DNA of 64,000 nucleotides from Fulvivirga maritima (GCF_021389955.1 NZ_CP089980.1:1611501-1675500), one strand, 5' to 3'; counted from the stretch's first letter, positions 1-10,211 are shown. The notes: a model not told the origin generated them from the sequence alone. Program-made: numbers and translations.

Positions 1-669
1 ACAGAAGAAAAGATGCTGGCAAAAATCCGTGAGGATATCATTAATATTTTGATCCCTAAAGTGAAAGCACAGCTGAAGCCAGAGATTCAAAAATTATTTA
101 ATGATGATATCAAATACCATATCAACCCTACCGGAAAGTTTGTAATAGGCGGTCCTCATGGTGACACTGGTCTTACTGGCAGAAAAATCATTGTAGATAC
201 TTACGGAGGCAAAGGCGCTCATGGTGGTGGGGCTTTTTCAGGTAAAGATCCTTCAAAAGTAGATCGATCTGCGGCTTATGCCACCAGACACATCGCTAAA
301 AACCTGGTAGCAGCAGGAGTAGCTGATGAAGTATTAGTGCAGGTTTCTTATGCTATTGGCGTAGTAGAACCTATGGGAATTTTCATCAATACTTATGGTT
401 CATCTAAAGTAGACCTCACTGATGGCGAAATAGCTAAGAAAGTAGAAGAGATCTTTGACATGAGACCTTATGCCATAGAAACAAGACTTAAGCTCCGTAA
501 CCCTATTTACTCAGAAACGGCTGCTTATGGCCACATGGGTCGTGAAAACAAAGTAGTTACAAAAACCTTTGTAGCTGCTAATGGTACAGAAATCACAAAA
601 GAAGTAGAGTTGTTCCCTTGGGAAAAACTAGACTTTGTAGATAAAGTAAAAGAAGCATTTGGCCTTTAA
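1..669 (+). CDS. metK: S-adenosylmethionine synthase, C-terminal part (runs off the left edge)
   Basis: The reading frame is open from base 1, so the gene starts before the window. MetK makes S-adenosylmethionine from methionine and ATP in the cytoplasm. The glycine-rich family signature [13 protein letters not shown] lies around bases 148-186 and the second signature [19 protein letters not shown] follows around 226-285; both line the active site and bind ATP phosphates and metal. The C-terminal domain ending in [16 protein letters not shown] is typical. The stop overlaps the 3' end of the convergent mechanosensitive channel gene by 4 bases. Nothing looks damaged in the visible part. Confidence 0.97.
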   Translation, partial: TEEKMLAKIREDIINILIPKVKAQLKPEIQKLFNDDIKYHINPTGKFVIGGPHGDTGLTGRKIIVDTYGGKGAHGGGAFSGKDPSKVDRSAAYATRHIAKNLVAAGVADEVLVQVSYAIGVVEPMGIFINTYGSSKVDLTDGEIAKKVEEIFDMRPYAIETRLKLRNPIYSETAAYGHMGRENKVVTKTFVAANGTEITKEVELFPWEKLDFVDKVKEAFGL

Positions 670-1760
670 TGGTCAAATGTCTTTTCCCTTTTTAAATCCT
701 CAATGTTATCTCCACCCAGCACAGCTCTGGTTTGTGGTAAGCATTGAGGATAATTTTTTTGTATAAAATCTATCATATGCTCCCTCACATGACACCTTAG
801 ATCAAAAGCCGTAGGGGAGTTTTTAGCAGTCATTAGCAACCTTACGGTCATAGTGCGTTCACTGGTATCTGTAATCTGAAAAGCTTTGGCATCTTTATCC
901 CAAAGATCCGTTCCGGCCAGCACTTCTTCAAAATGTTTTCTTAAAGGATCCAATGGCAAGGTATAGTCAACATATAAAAATACTGTTCCTAAAATCTGTG
1001 CTGTAGTTCGTGTCCAGTTTTGAAAGGGTGTTTCCGTAAAATAAGTAATAGGCAATACTAATCTTCGCATATCCCAAATACGCACCACCACATAAGTAAG
1101 ATTAATTTCCTCTATCCAGCCCCACTCGTTTTCAAGCACCACGGCATCATCTATTTTTATAGGCTGAGTAAAGGCAATCTGTATACCGGCAAATAAATTA
1201 GCAAGTGTTTTTTGTAAGGCAAAACCGATGATAATACCAGCCACCCCTGCACCAGTAAGAATAGTGGCTCCATATTTTCTAACGCTATCAAAGCTGAGTA
1301 AAATTACTGCTACCGCTATTACCGCCACCACCACCATAGCCATTTTTTTTACGTAAATAATCTGAGTTCTGGCTTTCCTGGCTTTTAGGTTATCCGCTTT
1401 AGACATGTCATATTTGGCAAAAAGCACATCTTCTACCACTCCTATGAGCCTAATGAGGATAATGGCTATAGAAATAATAATCACTACCTCTAATATCTTC
1501 TTGGTAATGCCCACATATTGCGGATCCAGGTAGAGATAACCAATGGCAATATGAAGCACTATGCAGGGAAAAAACAAAAACAGAGAACCTTGCAACCGCC
1601 TTTTCAAAGACCCAAATAAAATTCGATCCTGAGTTCGGGTATAGTGCTTTAGCACTTTAAACATAATGGACCGACCAATCAGTGTAAACAAAAAAGCCAG
1701 AATAAATATGCATATAGCACTGATAATCGGATGAGCCTCCATAAGTGTTTTAAGATCCAT
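666..1760 (-). CDS. MscS-family mechanosensitive ion channel
   Basis: 364-residue inner-membrane protein. Several hydrophobic helices occupy about residues 12-35, 55-80, 88-110 and 140-160, followed by the pore-lining helix with the Gly/Ala pattern typical of MscS TM3 ([31 protein letters not shown], given here only as about residues 168-198) and a soluble MscS beta domain (around [17 protein letters not shown]). It is expected to open on membrane tension and release solutes during hypo-osmotic shock. It lies downstream of the hpf terminator, so it probably has its own promoter. The ATG at 1760 is the natural start because the first transmembrane helix follows at once. The exact MscS subfamily is not assigned. 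Confidence 0.9.
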   Translation of the reverse strand: MDLKTLMEAHPIISAICIFILAFLFTLIGRSIMFKVLKHYTRTQDRILFGSLKRRLQGSLFLFFPCIVLHIAIGYLYLDPQYVGITKKILEVVIIISIAIILIRLIGVVEDVLFAKYDMSKADNLKARKARTQIIYVKKMAMVVVAVIAVAVILLSFDSVRKYGATILTGAGVAGIIIGFALQKTLANLFAGIQIAFTQPIKIDDAVVLENEWGWIEEINLTYVVVRIWDMRRLVLPITYFTETPFQNWTRTTAQILGTVFLYVDYTLPLDPLRKHFEEVLAGTDLWDKDAKAFQITDTSERTMTVRLLMTAKNSPTAFDLRCHVREHMIDFIQKNYPQCLPQTRAVLGGDNIEDLKREKTFDH

Positions 1761-1788
1761 AGTAAACGGTTTTTAGGCAATAAAATAA

Positions 1789-1818
1789 AAAAAGGGGATC
1801 ATTTCTGAACCCCTTTTT
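1789..1818 (-). terminator. Rho-independent terminator after hpf
   Basis: Stem AAAAAGGGG (1789-1797) pairs with CCCCTTTTT (1810-1818) around a 12-base loop. On the minus strand it sits just after the hpf stop and before the MscS gene. Confidence 0.8.
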
Positions 1819-1841
1819 GAAATTTATTAAAAATTAACGCC

Positions 1842-2138
1842 TTAATGCGCCATTTGTTTAACCTTAAATTTTCTGAGTTGTCTTCTTAATGCTTCAGTAG
1901 CCAGGTCAGTGGCCTCCTCAAAACTTTTCGCATCTTCTTTAGCAAAAAGCTGATTCCCTGGTATATTTAGTTTTATTTCTACGGTTTTGTTTTCAACTCC
2001 AGAGTTGTTTAACCTAAAAAACACTTCTCCATCAATCACCCTATCGTAAAATGTCTCCAACTTATCTACTTTCTTTTGGACGAAATCGATCAGCTTTTGA
2101 TCGGCATCGAAGTGGATTGAGTGCATTTGTAACTTCAT
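1842..2138 (-). CDS. hpf: Ribosome hibernation-promoting factor, short form (HPF/RaiA family)
   Basis: 98 residues: a single beta-alpha-beta-beta-beta-alpha HPF/YfiA domain, with the starting strand MKLQMHSIHFDADQKLIDF and the C-terminal helix rich in Arg/Lys (EALRRQLRKFKVKQMAH) that contacts 16S rRNA. The long-form C-terminal dimerisation domain is absent, so this is the short type. It binds the decoding region of the 30S subunit in stationary phase and blocks translation. It follows xerC by 30 bases on the same strand and ends at a strong terminator, so hpf is the last gene of the rpsU-xerC-hpf group. Confidence 0.92.
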   Translation of the reverse strand: MKLQMHSIHFDADQKLIDFVQKKVDKLETFYDRVIDGEVFFRLNNSGVENKTVEIKLNIPGNQLFAKEDAKSFEEATDLATEALRRQLRKFKVKQMAH

Positions 2139-2168
2139 AATCTTAAAGTTTAAAAGGTTATAAAAAAT

Positions 2169-3050
2169 TTAAGCTTTTGGATGCGCCTGTTCGAAAACAG
2201 CCTTTAATTTATCCAATGAATTGTGGGTATAAACCTGCGTAGCGGCCAAGCTAGTATGACCTAGCAGATCTTTTACCGCATTAAGTTCCGCTCCCTTGTT
2301 GAGGAGGTGTGTAGCAAATGTGTGACGCAACACATGTGGACTACGTTTTTCTATTGTAGTAAATAGATTTAAATATTTTTTTACAGTACGATAGATCATC
2401 ATTGGATAGCAGTTTTCTCCTGCATCAGTAACGATCAGTCTTTCACTATCTTTTATAAAATCGTGCTTATTTTTCAATGTCAAATATTCACTCAGGGTTT
2501 TACTAAGTGAAACAGAATACGGCAATACTCTCTCTTTATTTCTCTTACCTAAAACTTTTAATGTGCGGTCTGCCTGATTAACATCGGAAACCTTTAAAGA
2601 AATAAGTTCTGACAGCCTAATGCCTGTGCCATAAAGCAACTCCAGGATTAGCTGATCTCTCTTCTCAGGGAAATTAGCACCAAACTCAAAATTGTCCAGC
2701 AGCTTCATCATCTCATTTTCCTGAACAAACTGAGGCAATTTCTTACTTGTCTTTAAAACCCTAAGTTTAGTAGTAGGATCTTTTTCTATAACCTCTGACT
2801 TAAGCAGAAATTTATAGAAAGATCTTAGGCAGGCAATTTTTCTGTTTACAGAACGAGGCTCCAGCCCTTGATCTACTAAATCAAGTATCCAGGTTCTTAA
2901 TATATTGTGATTAACTGATACTAACTCCTGATCCGGAAAATTAGTATGAACGAAATCTTCCAATTGCTCCAGATCATGACTGTATGAAGCAACGGTGTGT
3001 TTGCTGTAACGCTTTTCGTATTGTAGGTATTTTAGGAATTTTTCCCGCAT
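2169..3050 (-). CDS. xerC: Tyrosine site-specific recombinase, XerC/XerD type
   Basis: 293 residues, the usual Xer length. An N-terminal SAM-like core-binding domain (about 1-90) is followed by the catalytic domain. All six catalytic positions are visible: R145 (GTGIRLSEL), K169 (LGKRNK), H239 and R242 (SPHVLRHTFATH), H265 (LLGHTS) and nucleophile Y274 (TQVYTHNS). It should resolve chromosome dimers at dif with a partner recombinase. Its location between rpsU and hpf, with no integron or mobile-element context, favours a housekeeping Xer over an integrase. Whether it is the C or D subunit cannot be decided from sequence alone. Confidence 0.92.
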   Translation of the reverse strand: MREKFLKYLQYEKRYSKHTVASYSHDLEQLEDFVHTNFPDQELVSVNHNILRTWILDLVDQGLEPRSVNRKIACLRSFYKFLLKSEVIEKDPTTKLRVLKTSKKLPQFVQENEMMKLLDNFEFGANFPEKRDQLILELLYGTGIRLSELISLKVSDVNQADRTLKVLGKRNKERVLPYSVSLSKTLSEYLTLKNKHDFIKDSERLIVTDAGENCYPMMIYRTVKKYLNLFTTIEKRSPHVLRHTFATHLLNKGAELNAVKDLLGHTSLAATQVYTHNSLDKLKAVFEQAHPKA

Positions 3051-3084
3051 AAAAAAAAGTACTACCCTATTTGGGGGTAGTACT
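3051..3084 (-). terminator. Terminator or attenuator between rpsU and xerC
   Basis: A 10-bp stem AGTACTACCC/GGGTAGTACT around 3059-3084 is followed, on the minus strand, by eight T residues (3051-3058). It ends rpsU transcripts just before the xerC start codon; xerC and hpf must then use read-through or a promoter inside this gap. Confidence 0.8.
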
Positions 3085-3118
3085 AATTTAATGATTTGGG
3101 ACTTAAAAAAATAACCGA

Positions 3119-3313
3119 TTAATAATTTTCTTCGGCGTATTTTTTCTGTCTGTATTTTGCTTTAATAATTTCTGTTCTTCTCTGTACAGAAGGTTTTTCA
3201 TAGAAAGTTCTACCTCTTAATTCTTTAAGAACTCCAGTTTTTTCGAATTTCTTTTTGAATCTTTTAAGAGCTTTCTCTATTGATTCGTTCTCTTTTACGT
3301 TTACTACGATCAT
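3119..3313 (-). CDS. rpsU: 30S ribosomal protein bS21
   Basis: 64 residues, highly basic, starting MIVVNVKENESIEKALKRFKKK, the bS21 signature, with the Arg/Lys-rich second half (FYEKPSVQRRTEIIKAKYRQKKY). bS21 sits on the 30S platform next to the 3' end of 16S rRNA. In Bacteroidota the bS21 C-terminus helps hide the anti-Shine-Dalgarno sequence, which is why most genes lack Shine-Dalgarno sites. Here rpsU itself carries a full one (separate entry), in line with known translational autoregulation of rpsU in this phylum. The gene ends at a strong terminator. Confidence 0.96.
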   Translation of the reverse strand: MIVVNVKENESIEKALKRFKKKFEKTGVLKELRGRTFYEKPSVQRRTEIIKAKYRQKKYAEENY

Positions 3314-3320
3314 TTTATTA

Positions 3321-3330
3321 CACCTCCTTT
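3321..3330 (-). promoter_or_regulatory. Extended Shine-Dalgarno sequence of rpsU
   Basis: On the minus strand AAAGGAGGTG lies 7-9 bases before the rpsU ATG, a near-perfect complement of the 16S rRNA tail. Nearly all other starts in the window lack such a site, so it stands out. Confidence 0.9.
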
Positions 3331-3396
3331 CAAATGAAGTGCAAACTTAGCTATGAAATATGAATTATCAAAGAGATGAGTCATTAACCATTAGTT

Positions 3397-4563
3397 TTAT
3401 TTTAAAATAGCTCTTGAAATCACCAGCTTTTGTATCTCCGAAGTGCCTTCACCTATTGTGCATAGCTTAGAATCTCTGTAATACTTTTCTGCAGGATAGT
3501 CTTTAGTATAGCCATATCCGCCAAAGATCTGTACCGCATCAGTAGCATTTTCTACCGCCACTTCTGAGGCATAATATTTAGCCATGGCAGATTCCTTTTT
3601 CACCTCTTTGCCCTTATTTTTTAAGTCTGCCGCCTGAAAGGTCAGAAGCTTGGCCGCTTCTAACTTGGTAGCCATATCGGCCAGCTTAAAGGATATTCCC
3701 TGATAATTGGCTATAGGTTTATTAAATTGCTGCCTTTCCTTTGCATAGTCTATTGACACATCTAAAGCTCCTTGTGCTATACCTAAACTAAGCGCCGCTA
3801 TACTTATTCGGCCCCCGTCGAGCACCTTCATAGCCTGAATAAAACCATCTCCCACTTTACCTATAACAGTGGCCTTAGGCACTTTACAGTCCTGAAAAAT
3901 GAGTTCGGTGGTTTCAGAAGCTCTCATGCCTAGCTTATTTTCCTTCCTGCCAGCAGAAAATCCCGGAGTTCCTTTTTCTATAATGAAAGCAGTCATTCCA
4001 TGAGAATCTCCCACCTCTCCGGTTCTTGCTATAACCACCGCTACGTTACCAGATTTACCATGAGTAATAAAATTCTTAGCCCCATTAAGCACAAAAAAGT
4101 CACCATCTTCTTTTGCCACAGTACGCATATTAGCCGCATCAGATCCTGTATTGGGCTCAGTAAGCCCCCAGGCGCCAATCCATTCGCATGTAGCCAGTTT
4201 AGGCAGATACATTTGTTTTTGATCTTCGCTGGCAAACTGTAAAATATGGCCCGTGCATAAAGAATTATGTGCTGCCATAGAGAGCCCTATAGAACCATCT
4301 ATTCTTGCCAGCTCTAAAATAGCAGTTACATATTCATGATAACCGAAGCCAGCACCCCCATATTCCTGAGGTACCAGTACACCCATTAGCCCCAAGCCGC
4401 CTAGTTTTTTAAACAGCTCCACAGGAAATTCTTGTTTCTCATCCCAATCCATCATAAATGGTTTTATCTCTCGCTCACCAAAATCTCGAATCATCTCCGC
4501 AATCATTTTTTGATTCTCAGTTTGCTCCATATTAATAGTCGGGGAAATTTCTGCTGTTACCAT
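3397..4563 (-). CDS. Acyl-CoA dehydrogenase
   Basis: 388 residues, the usual length for a short/medium-chain acyl-CoA dehydrogenase. It oxidises acyl-CoA to trans-2-enoyl-CoA with FAD, passing electrons to electron-transfer flavoprotein. Visible family motifs: [17 protein letters not shown] (FAD and substrate binding, near residue 130-146), the middle beta domain, [33 protein letters not shown], and the C-terminal IGEGTSEIQ in which E372 is the probable catalytic base. A second in-frame ATG at 4530 (MEQTENQKM) could be the true start. It is divergent from ugd; a good promoter and a palindrome overlapping its -33 box lie upstream, hinting at repressor control. Substrate length (fatty acyl or branched-chain) is not decidable here. 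Confidence 0.93.
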   Translation of the reverse strand: MVTAEISPTINMEQTENQKMIAEMIRDFGEREIKPFMMDWDEKQEFPVELFKKLGGLGLMGVLVPQEYGGAGFGYHEYVTAILELARIDGSIGLSMAAHNSLCTGHILQFASEDQKQMYLPKLATCEWIGAWGLTEPNTGSDAANMRTVAKEDGDFFVLNGAKNFITHGKSGNVAVVIARTGEVGDSHGMTAFIIEKGTPGFSAGRKENKLGMRASETTELIFQDCKVPKATVIGKVGDGFIQAMKVLDGGRISIAALSLGIAQGALDVSIDYAKERQQFNKPIANYQGISFKLADMATKLEAAKLLTFQAADLKNKGKEVKKESAMAKYYASEVAVENATDAVQIFGGYGYTKDYPAEKYYRDSKLCTIGEGTSEIQKLVISRAILK

Positions 4564-4607
4564 AAATCTGTCTCTTATGTTATTTCAATCGTTTTAAGTC
4601 ATAATAA

Positions 4608-4638
4608 CAAATATAATATTTCTAATGAATCAACCAAA
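4608..4638 (-). promoter_or_regulatory. Bacteroidota-type promoter of the acyl-CoA dehydrogenase gene
   Basis: On the minus strand TTTG (4638-4635), a 19-base spacer, then TATATTTG (4615-4608), an exact match to TTTG-N19-TAnnTTTG. Transcription would start near 4600, leaving about a 40-base leader. Confidence 0.75.
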
Positions 4639-4653
4639 CGAATGTTAGTTTGG
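4634..4653. promoter_or_regulatory. Palindromic operator candidate over the -33 box
   Basis: CCAAAC (4634-4639) and GTTTGG (4648-4653) form an inverted repeat with 8-base spacer; the inner half-sites AAACGAAT/GTTAGTTT extend the symmetry. It covers the -33 element of the acyl-CoA dehydrogenase promoter, the position expected for a TetR-type repressor of fatty-acid degradation. The regulator is not in the window. Confidence 0.5.
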
Positions 4654-4751
4654 ATAAAAAAATTAACGTTTTATTAAAACATTTTATCGTGTGGATTTAT
4701 TTAATTTAAAATTTATTTTTACGAACTAGTAGAATCTAAACACTTAACAAT

Positions 4752-6065
4752 ATGAAAATAGCAGTAGTCGGCACAGGCTATGTCGGGTTAGTTACCGGAA
4801 CTTGCTTTGCAGAAACCGGAAATGATGTAACATGTATAGACATCGACGAAAAAAAAGTAAATAGTCTTAAAAACGGCAAAATCACCATCTACGAACCAGG
4901 CTTGGAAGTAATTTTCCAAAGAAACCTGGAACAAGGCCGCTTAAACTTCACTACTAATCTTGCAGAAGGAGTGGAAGGCGCAAAAATCATATTCTTAGCT
5001 CTGCCTACACCTCCTGGAGAAGATGGTTCTGCTGACTTAAAATATGTGCTTACTGTAGCTTCTGACTTAGGTCCAATACTTAAAGACTACGCAGTAATTG
5101 TAGACAAAAGTACTGTACCTGTAGGTACTGCAGATAAAGTAAATGCTGCTATTAAAGAAAATGCTAAGGTTGATTTCGATGTAGTTTCTAACCCTGAATT
5201 CTTAAGAGAGGGTGTAGCTGTAGATGATTTCATGAAGCCTGATAGAGTGGTAATAGGTACTACTTCTGAAAAAGCTAAAAAACTAATGGACACCTTATAT
5301 GCTCCTTTGGTTCGTCAGGGTAATCCTATCATTTTCATGGATGAGAAGTCAGCTGAGTTAACTAAATATGCTGCTAACTCATTCTTGGCTACCAAAATCA
5401 CCTTCATGAACGAAATCGCAAACATGTGCGAATTACTTGGTGCAGATGTTGATGCCGTGAGAAAAGGAGTAGGCACAGATACCAGAATTGGTAAGCGTTT
5501 CTTATTTGCTGGTATTGGTTATGGTGGTTCATGTTTCCCTAAAGATGTACAAGCCTTAGCTAAATCTGCTCAGGAAGTAAACTATAACTTCCGCATACTA
5601 AAATCAGTAATGGATGTTAACGAAGATCAAAAAACCAAACTTATCCCTAAAATCAAGGAATATTTTGGTGGTGATCTAAAAGGAAAAACTATCGGTCTTT
5701 GGGGACTTTCATTTAAGCCTTATACTGATGACATCCGTGAAGCTCCTTCATTATACAATATCGAAAAATTACTAGAAGCTGGTGCACATGTAAAAGCTTA
5801 TGATCCTGAAGGCATGGAAAATGTGCAAGGACAGATAGGTGAGAAGATCACTTATTGCCATGATGCTTATTCTGCCATTAACGGAGCTGATGCCTTGTTA
5901 ATAGCTACTGAGTGGCCTGTATTCAGAACACCTGACTTTGATAAGGTAGGTAAACTTCTTACTAACAAAGTAATTTTTGATGGAAGAAATCTTTACTCAC
6001 GTGAAGAAATGAAAGATTTAGGATTCACTTACGTAAGCATAGGAAGAGAGACTATCAATGGATAA
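4752..6065 (+). CDS. ugd: UDP-glucose 6-dehydrogenase
   Basis: 437 residues. Oxidises UDP-glucose to UDP-glucuronate with two NAD+. The N-terminal Rossmann motif is GTGYVGL (residues 7-13), FLREG of the substrate loop is present, and the active-site cysteine is C261 in [10 protein letters not shown]. The C-terminal UDP-binding domain contains [16 protein letters not shown]. Its stop overlaps the start of the next gene by 8 bases, so the two are co-translated; the neighbour uses the product UDP-glucuronate. Together they supply UDP-glucuronate and UDP-xylose for exopolysaccharide or glycan synthesis. Confidence 0.97.
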   Translation: MKIAVVGTGYVGLVTGTCFAETGNDVTCIDIDEKKVNSLKNGKITIYEPGLEVIFQRNLEQGRLNFTTNLAEGVEGAKIIFLALPTPPGEDGSADLKYVLTVASDLGPILKDYAVIVDKSTVPVGTADKVNAAIKENAKVDFDVVSNPEFLREGVAVDDFMKPDRVVIGTTSEKAKKLMDTLYAPLVRQGNPIIFMDEKSAELTKYAANSFLATKITFMNEIANMCELLGADVDAVRKGVGTDTRIGKRFLFAGIGYGGSCFPKDVQALAKSAQEVNYNFRILKSVMDVNEDQKTKLIPKIKEYFGGDLKGKTIGLWGLSFKPYTDDIREAPSLYNIEKLLEAGAHVKAYDPEGMENVQGQIGEKITYCHDAYSAINGADALLIATEWPVFRTPDFDKVGKLLTNKVIFDGRNLYSREEMKDLGFTYVSIGRETING

Positions 6066-7050
6066 AAAAAGAGTACTAATAACGGGAGCAGCAGGATTTC
6101 TGGGCTCCCACCTTTGTGACAGGTTCATGAAAGAAGGCTTTTATGTCATCGGAATGGACAACCTGATCACGGGTAACCTAAAGAACATAGAGCACTTATT
6201 TGCGGATAAGGATTTTGAATTTCATCATCATGATGTATCTAACTTCGTTCATGTTTCGGGCGACTTAGACTACATTCTGCATTTCGCATCTCCTGCCAGC
6301 CCTATTGACTATCTTAAAATACCTATCCAGACCTTAAAAGTAGGTTCTTTAGGTACGCATAATCTTTTAGGTTTGGCTAAAGCTAAAAAAGCAAGGATGC
6401 TTATTGCTTCTACCTCTGAAGTATATGGAGACCCTATGGTACACCCTCAAACAGAGGCTTACTACGGTAACGTAAACCCTATAGGACCAAGAGGCGTGTA
6501 TGATGAAGCCAAAAGATTTCAGGAAGCCATGACTATGGCTTACCACACTTACCATGGTCTGGAAACCAGAATAGTGCGTATTTTCAACACCTACGGACCA
6601 AGAATGCGCTTGAATGATGGCCGTGTATTGCCAGCATTTATAGGCCAGGCTCTTAGAGGTGAAGATCTTACTGTTTTTGGTGATGGATCACAAACCAGAT
6701 CTTTCTGCTATGTAGATGACCTTATTGATGGTATTTATCGCTTATTATTTTCTGATTATGCTTACCCTGTAAACATCGGTAACCCTGATGAAATTACTAT
6801 TGGTGAGTTTGCAGAAGAGATTATTAAGCTTACTGGCACTGATCAAAAAGTGATCTATCAGCCACTGCCTAAAGATGATCCTATGCAGCGTAAGCCAGAC
6901 ATTACTAAAGCTCAGGAAATATTAGGCTGGGAGCCTAAGGTAGACAGAGCTGAAGGTCTGAAAATTACTTATGACTATTTCAAAACCCTTACTGAGGAAG
7001 AGCTTTTCACTAAAGAGCATAACACCTTTGACGGGTACATAAAAAAATAA
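6058..7050 (+). CDS. UDP-glucuronate decarboxylase (UDP-xylose synthase), extended SDR family
   Basis: 330 residues of the NAD-dependent epimerase/dehydratase fold. Rossmann motif [12 protein letters not shown] (residues 10-21), catalytic Tyr148-Lys152 (GVYDEAKRF) and the upstream Ser/Thr-rich STSEVYGDP strand are all present. The signature [11 protein letters not shown] and [10 protein letters not shown] are typical of UXS enzymes, which convert UDP-glucuronate to UDP-xylose through a 4-keto intermediate. It overlaps ugd by 8 bases and its stop shares a base with the next start (TAATG), forming a tight operon. Confidence 0.93.
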   Translation: MDKKRVLITGAAGFLGSHLCDRFMKEGFYVIGMDNLITGNLKNIEHLFADKDFEFHHHDVSNFVHVSGDLDYILHFASPASPIDYLKIPIQTLKVGSLGTHNLLGLAKAKKARMLIASTSEVYGDPMVHPQTEAYYGNVNPIGPRGVYDEAKRFQEAMTMAYHTYHGLETRIVRIFNTYGPRMRLNDGRVLPAFIGQALRGEDLTVFGDGSQTRSFCYVDDLIDGIYRLLFSDYAYPVNIGNPDEITIGEFAEEIIKLTGTDQKVIYQPLPKDDPMQRKPDITKAQEILGWEPKVDRAEGLKITYDYFKTLTEEELFTKEHNTFDGYIKK

Positions 7051-7709
7051 TGGCATTAGAAAAATCATTAAATTTTCTAGCCCAACTCAATCAAAACAAC
7101 GATCGCGACTGGATGCAGGCCAACAAGCCTGCATATCAGGAAGCGAGAGAAGAGTTTATTAATTTTGTTGGTGAAATTATTCTTAAAGTATCCTCTTTTG
7201 ATCCTTCTATATCTGATCTGGAGCCCAAGCAATGCATCTTCAGGATAAACCGAGATATACGCTTCAGTAAAGACAAAAGGCCATATAAAAATAACTTCGG
7301 TATGCTGCTCAATGAGGGCGGCAAAAAAAGTGGCACTGCAGGCTACTACCTACATATACAGCCTGGTAATCAGTCTTTTATAGCTGGCGGTTTATATTCT
7401 CCTGATGCGGAAAGGTTAGCAAAGGTTCGTCAGGAAATAGACTATAATCCGGAAGAGTTAAAAGATATTATTTTAGATGATTCATTTAAAAAAGAATTTG
7501 GCTCTATACAAGGAGATAGCTTAAAGCGATCACCAAAAGGATATGATGAAAGTCATCCTAATATTGAGCTTCTAAAACTTAAAAACTACATTGTGCTTAA
7601 GAAGATAAGTGATAGTGAGGTGAAAAAGTGGACTTCAGCAGATCAGGTAGTAGAACGATTTCAGCAAGTTGAGCCTGTTATAAGATACCTTAACGTAGCC
7701 ATAAGTTAA
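7050..7709 (+). CDS. DUF2461 (TIGR02453) family protein
   Basis: 219 residues. Family marks are visible: NNDRDWMQANKPAY near the N-terminus, CIFRINRDIRFSKDKRPYKNNFG in the middle and GYYLHIQPGNQSFIAGGLYSPDAERL afterwards. The biochemical function of this family is not known. It is translationally coupled to the UDP-xylose synthase gene through TAATG, although nothing links it to nucleotide-sugar chemistry. It is cytoplasmic by appearance: no signal peptide or membrane helix. It converges with the AsmA-like gene 9 bases away. Confidence 0.85.
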   Translation: MALEKSLNFLAQLNQNNDRDWMQANKPAYQEAREEFINFVGEIILKVSSFDPSISDLEPKQCIFRINRDIRFSKDKRPYKNNFGMLLNEGGKKSGTAGYYLHIQPGNQSFIAGGLYSPDAERLAKVRQEIDYNPEELKDIILDDSFKKEFGSIQGDSLKRSPKGYDESHPNIELLKLKNYIVLKKISDSEVKKWTSADQVVERFQQVEPVIRYLNVAIS

Positions 7710-7718
7710 CCAAGTCAA

Positions 7719-10211
7719 TTAATCATCACCCCAGTCAAAATAGTCATCTTCTTCAAGTTCTATTTCTGGGGTTTCTTCTTTCCCTTTATTTTTAAAAGCA
7801 TCTTTCAGCTCTTTTGCTTCCTTTTTAATATCACTTACAATTTTCTTCTTCACACTTTCTTTATCATAAAGCACCAGGTAATCTGAAGTATTCCCTATTA
7901 TTTTAAGATAAAGCATTGTACGGCCGCTGTCGTCTTCTTCTATTGCTCCGAAGGCCTCATCCCTGTCTATCTTTTTCTTGCTTCTGAGAGGCGCTATTAC
8001 ACGATAATCGATATTCTGATCGAAGGTATGTATACCACTGATCTTAATGTCTGTAACATTGGTAGAAACTTCCATCTGTGGCAGGTAGATTTTTTTATTT
8101 TCTATATGAATATCATTCCTCAATTCTGAGAAAATAAGATGATCAAGCTTATCTTCATCAAGGTACTTAGACAAGCGCTGCATAGGCTCAAAATTATTAA
8201 GTTGCCCGCCAATAATTGTGGTGCTAATATTACTTACCAAGCTTCCCGGATAGAGGTGCAGGTTATCACTAAAGGTCATGCTGGCCTGCACATCTGCCTT
8301 AATTTTGCCTTTAAGATGTTTGTCTTGCAAAAAATCTTGATTGAAATTTTCAAAAACGTAAAAAATACTATCCACATCAATATTATCAAGCGCAAAAGAG
8401 GTGTTGACCCTGAGCAGTTTATCATAAGAGGCATCTACTTTGCCATCTAAGGTAATGCTGCCACCCATAGCATTAAATTGGATGCGGTTAGACTGGGCCA
8501 CCTCATTTCTTACTATGAGATCTCCCTTAATATTTGTAGGATTAAATCTTCTGAATTTTAATTGATCCACATCACAATCAAACTTTAGCACCAGTTTAGG
8601 GGAGATGGTAAATTTATATTTCGAATCACTTTCCTCTCCAGGATTGGCGGCCAACAGCTCATCCAGATCTATGAACTTAGAGCGCAGGTCTGATTCTATA
8701 CCTACCGGTTCATTTTCAAAAAGCAAATAGGCTATTATATTTTTAAAGAAACCATTGAGTAAAAAATCACTATTACCCAACTTACCTGAGACATCACTTA
8801 GTGCAAGGTCATTATTGTTAAAAAGAAGATTTCCAGAAACATTATCCAGCTTCAAAGGGTAGTGTGATAATTTTAAAGTGAGGGCATCTAAATTAATATC
8901 TCCTGTGGTTTTAAACCTGCCTGAACTGGCCTTCTTCTGCAAGTCCTTGACCTGTCCTTCAAAATTAAGGTGCGCATCTAACTGACCACTACCGGCTTGA
9001 ACACTCTCCGATTTGTAAAACTTAAAAACAGATTCCAGATCGAGCTTTCCTTCAAAATTTCCCTTTACGTAAGGAGTATTGAAATTTTTGAGATACAGGT
9101 TAGCCTTAAAATTATGATCTTCCACCACTCCATTAATATCCTTTAAGTCTAAAACGGAATTATTAATATTGTTGAGATCTGTGGCTATAAAAGTACCTCT
9201 TAACACAGCATGAGTAACCTTCACCCGCGTATCAGGATGATAGAGCTCACTGTCATTAAGCCCAAAGTTTATAGTCATTTTAGGCGATGTTTTCTCTCCT
9301 ATCTCACCATCAAGAATCATAGAAAAATATACCTCCCCTTTGCTTTGGTACTTATCAAAGTCCTGCACCATGGTGTGGGGCAGTATAGAAAGCAAGGTCT
9401 GTATATCAGTATCTTTTCCATCTACATTCAATGAAATTAGCTGCTTTTCTAAAAACTGATAGGTGCCTTCTACAGCAAAGTCAGAAGAATTAACAGTGAT
9501 CACAGAAGGCCTGATAAGTAAATCTTTTAATTCATCATTATATTTTAAATCCGCTTCTACTTGAGTCTGTTTATTTTCTGCCCACACAGTATTATTCACA
9601 CTCACATGGTTAACGGCTACTTTACCTTCTGCGAGAATATCATAAACGCGCCCTACGGCATTTAGCCTGGCAGTAAGAGATGGGGTAGTAAAATCTAAAT
9701 CAACATTTCTAAGCTGATTCTGATATTTAAAAGTGGTTTCCTCTAATACAATTTTTGATAGATCTACCTTAACCGTTTGAGTAGTAGCTGTAGTATCTGG
9801 CTGTTTGAAGATGTCATAATTTATATTTCCGTTTTTATCCATCTTCAAATGGAAGAAGCCTTTTTTAATAAAAACTTTTTCTACGGTATAATTTTTTCTA
9901 AAAACAGCGATGGGATTAAAAGTGAAATCAATTTTTTCGGCCTGCAAAAGTGGCGCACTACTTTTGTCAAAACTTTCTTCAATATAAACACCATCAAAAG
10001 TGAGAGAGATAGAGGGGAAGTTTTTCAACGAAGAAACACTTATTTTATCTACATGTACCGGAGTGTTCAAACTCTTATTGGCTTCCCTGATAAAGTGGTC
10101 TATCAACCGATCTCTATACAAGTAAGTAGCTAATATACTGGCTGTTACCACTACCACCACGGTAAGCACCAGGTAAAATATAATCTTCTTTACTACTCTT
10201 TTTATGTCCAA
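7719..10211 (-). CDS. AsmA-like protein, large periplasmic beta-groove protein
   Basis: 830 residues. A single N-terminal membrane helix (about residues 10-32, rich in Val/Ile) anchors a long periplasmic region with an N-terminal AsmA domain (SLNTPVHVDKISVSSLKNFPSISLTFDGVYIEES) and a C-terminal AsmA/DUF748-like region. The tail is acidic (ELEEDDYFDWGDD). AsmA-like (TamB/YhdP-type) proteins are thought to form hydrophobic grooves carrying phospholipid to the outer membrane; for this member that is inference. The start is TTG at 10211: no ATG lies close enough to retain the membrane anchor. A second, related protein lies at 60351-63332. Confidence 0.85.
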   Translation of the reverse strand: MDIKRVVKKIIFYLVLTVVVVVTASILATYLYRDRLIDHFIREANKSLNTPVHVDKISVSSLKNFPSISLTFDGVYIEESFDKSSAPLLQAEKIDFTFNPIAVFRKNYTVEKVFIKKGFFHLKMDKNGNINYDIFKQPDTTATTQTVKVDLSKIVLEETTFKYQNQLRNVDLDFTTPSLTARLNAVGRVYDILAEGKVAVNHVSVNNTVWAENKQTQVEADLKYNDELKDLLIRPSVITVNSSDFAVEGTYQFLEKQLISLNVDGKDTDIQTLLSILPHTMVQDFDKYQSKGEVYFSMILDGEIGEKTSPKMTINFGLNDSELYHPDTRVKVTHAVLRGTFIATDLNNINNSVLDLKDINGVVEDHNFKANLYLKNFNTPYVKGNFEGKLDLESVFKFYKSESVQAGSGQLDAHLNFEGQVKDLQKKASSGRFKTTGDINLDALTLKLSHYPLKLDNVSGNLLFNNNDLALSDVSGKLGNSDFLLNGFFKNIIAYLLFENEPVGIESDLRSKFIDLDELLAANPGEESDSKYKFTISPKLVLKFDCDVDQLKFRRFNPTNIKGDLIVRNEVAQSNRIQFNAMGGSITLDGKVDASYDKLLRVNTSFALDNIDVDSIFYVFENFNQDFLQDKHLKGKIKADVQASMTFSDNLHLYPGSLVSNISTTIIGGQLNNFEPMQRLSKYLDEDKLDHLIFSELRNDIHIENKKIYLPQMEVSTNVTDIKISGIHTFDQNIDYRVIAPLRSKKKIDRDEAFGAIEEDDSGRTMLYLKIIGNTSDYLVLYDKESVKKKIVSDIKKEAKELKDAFKNKGKEETPEIELEEDDYFDWGDD

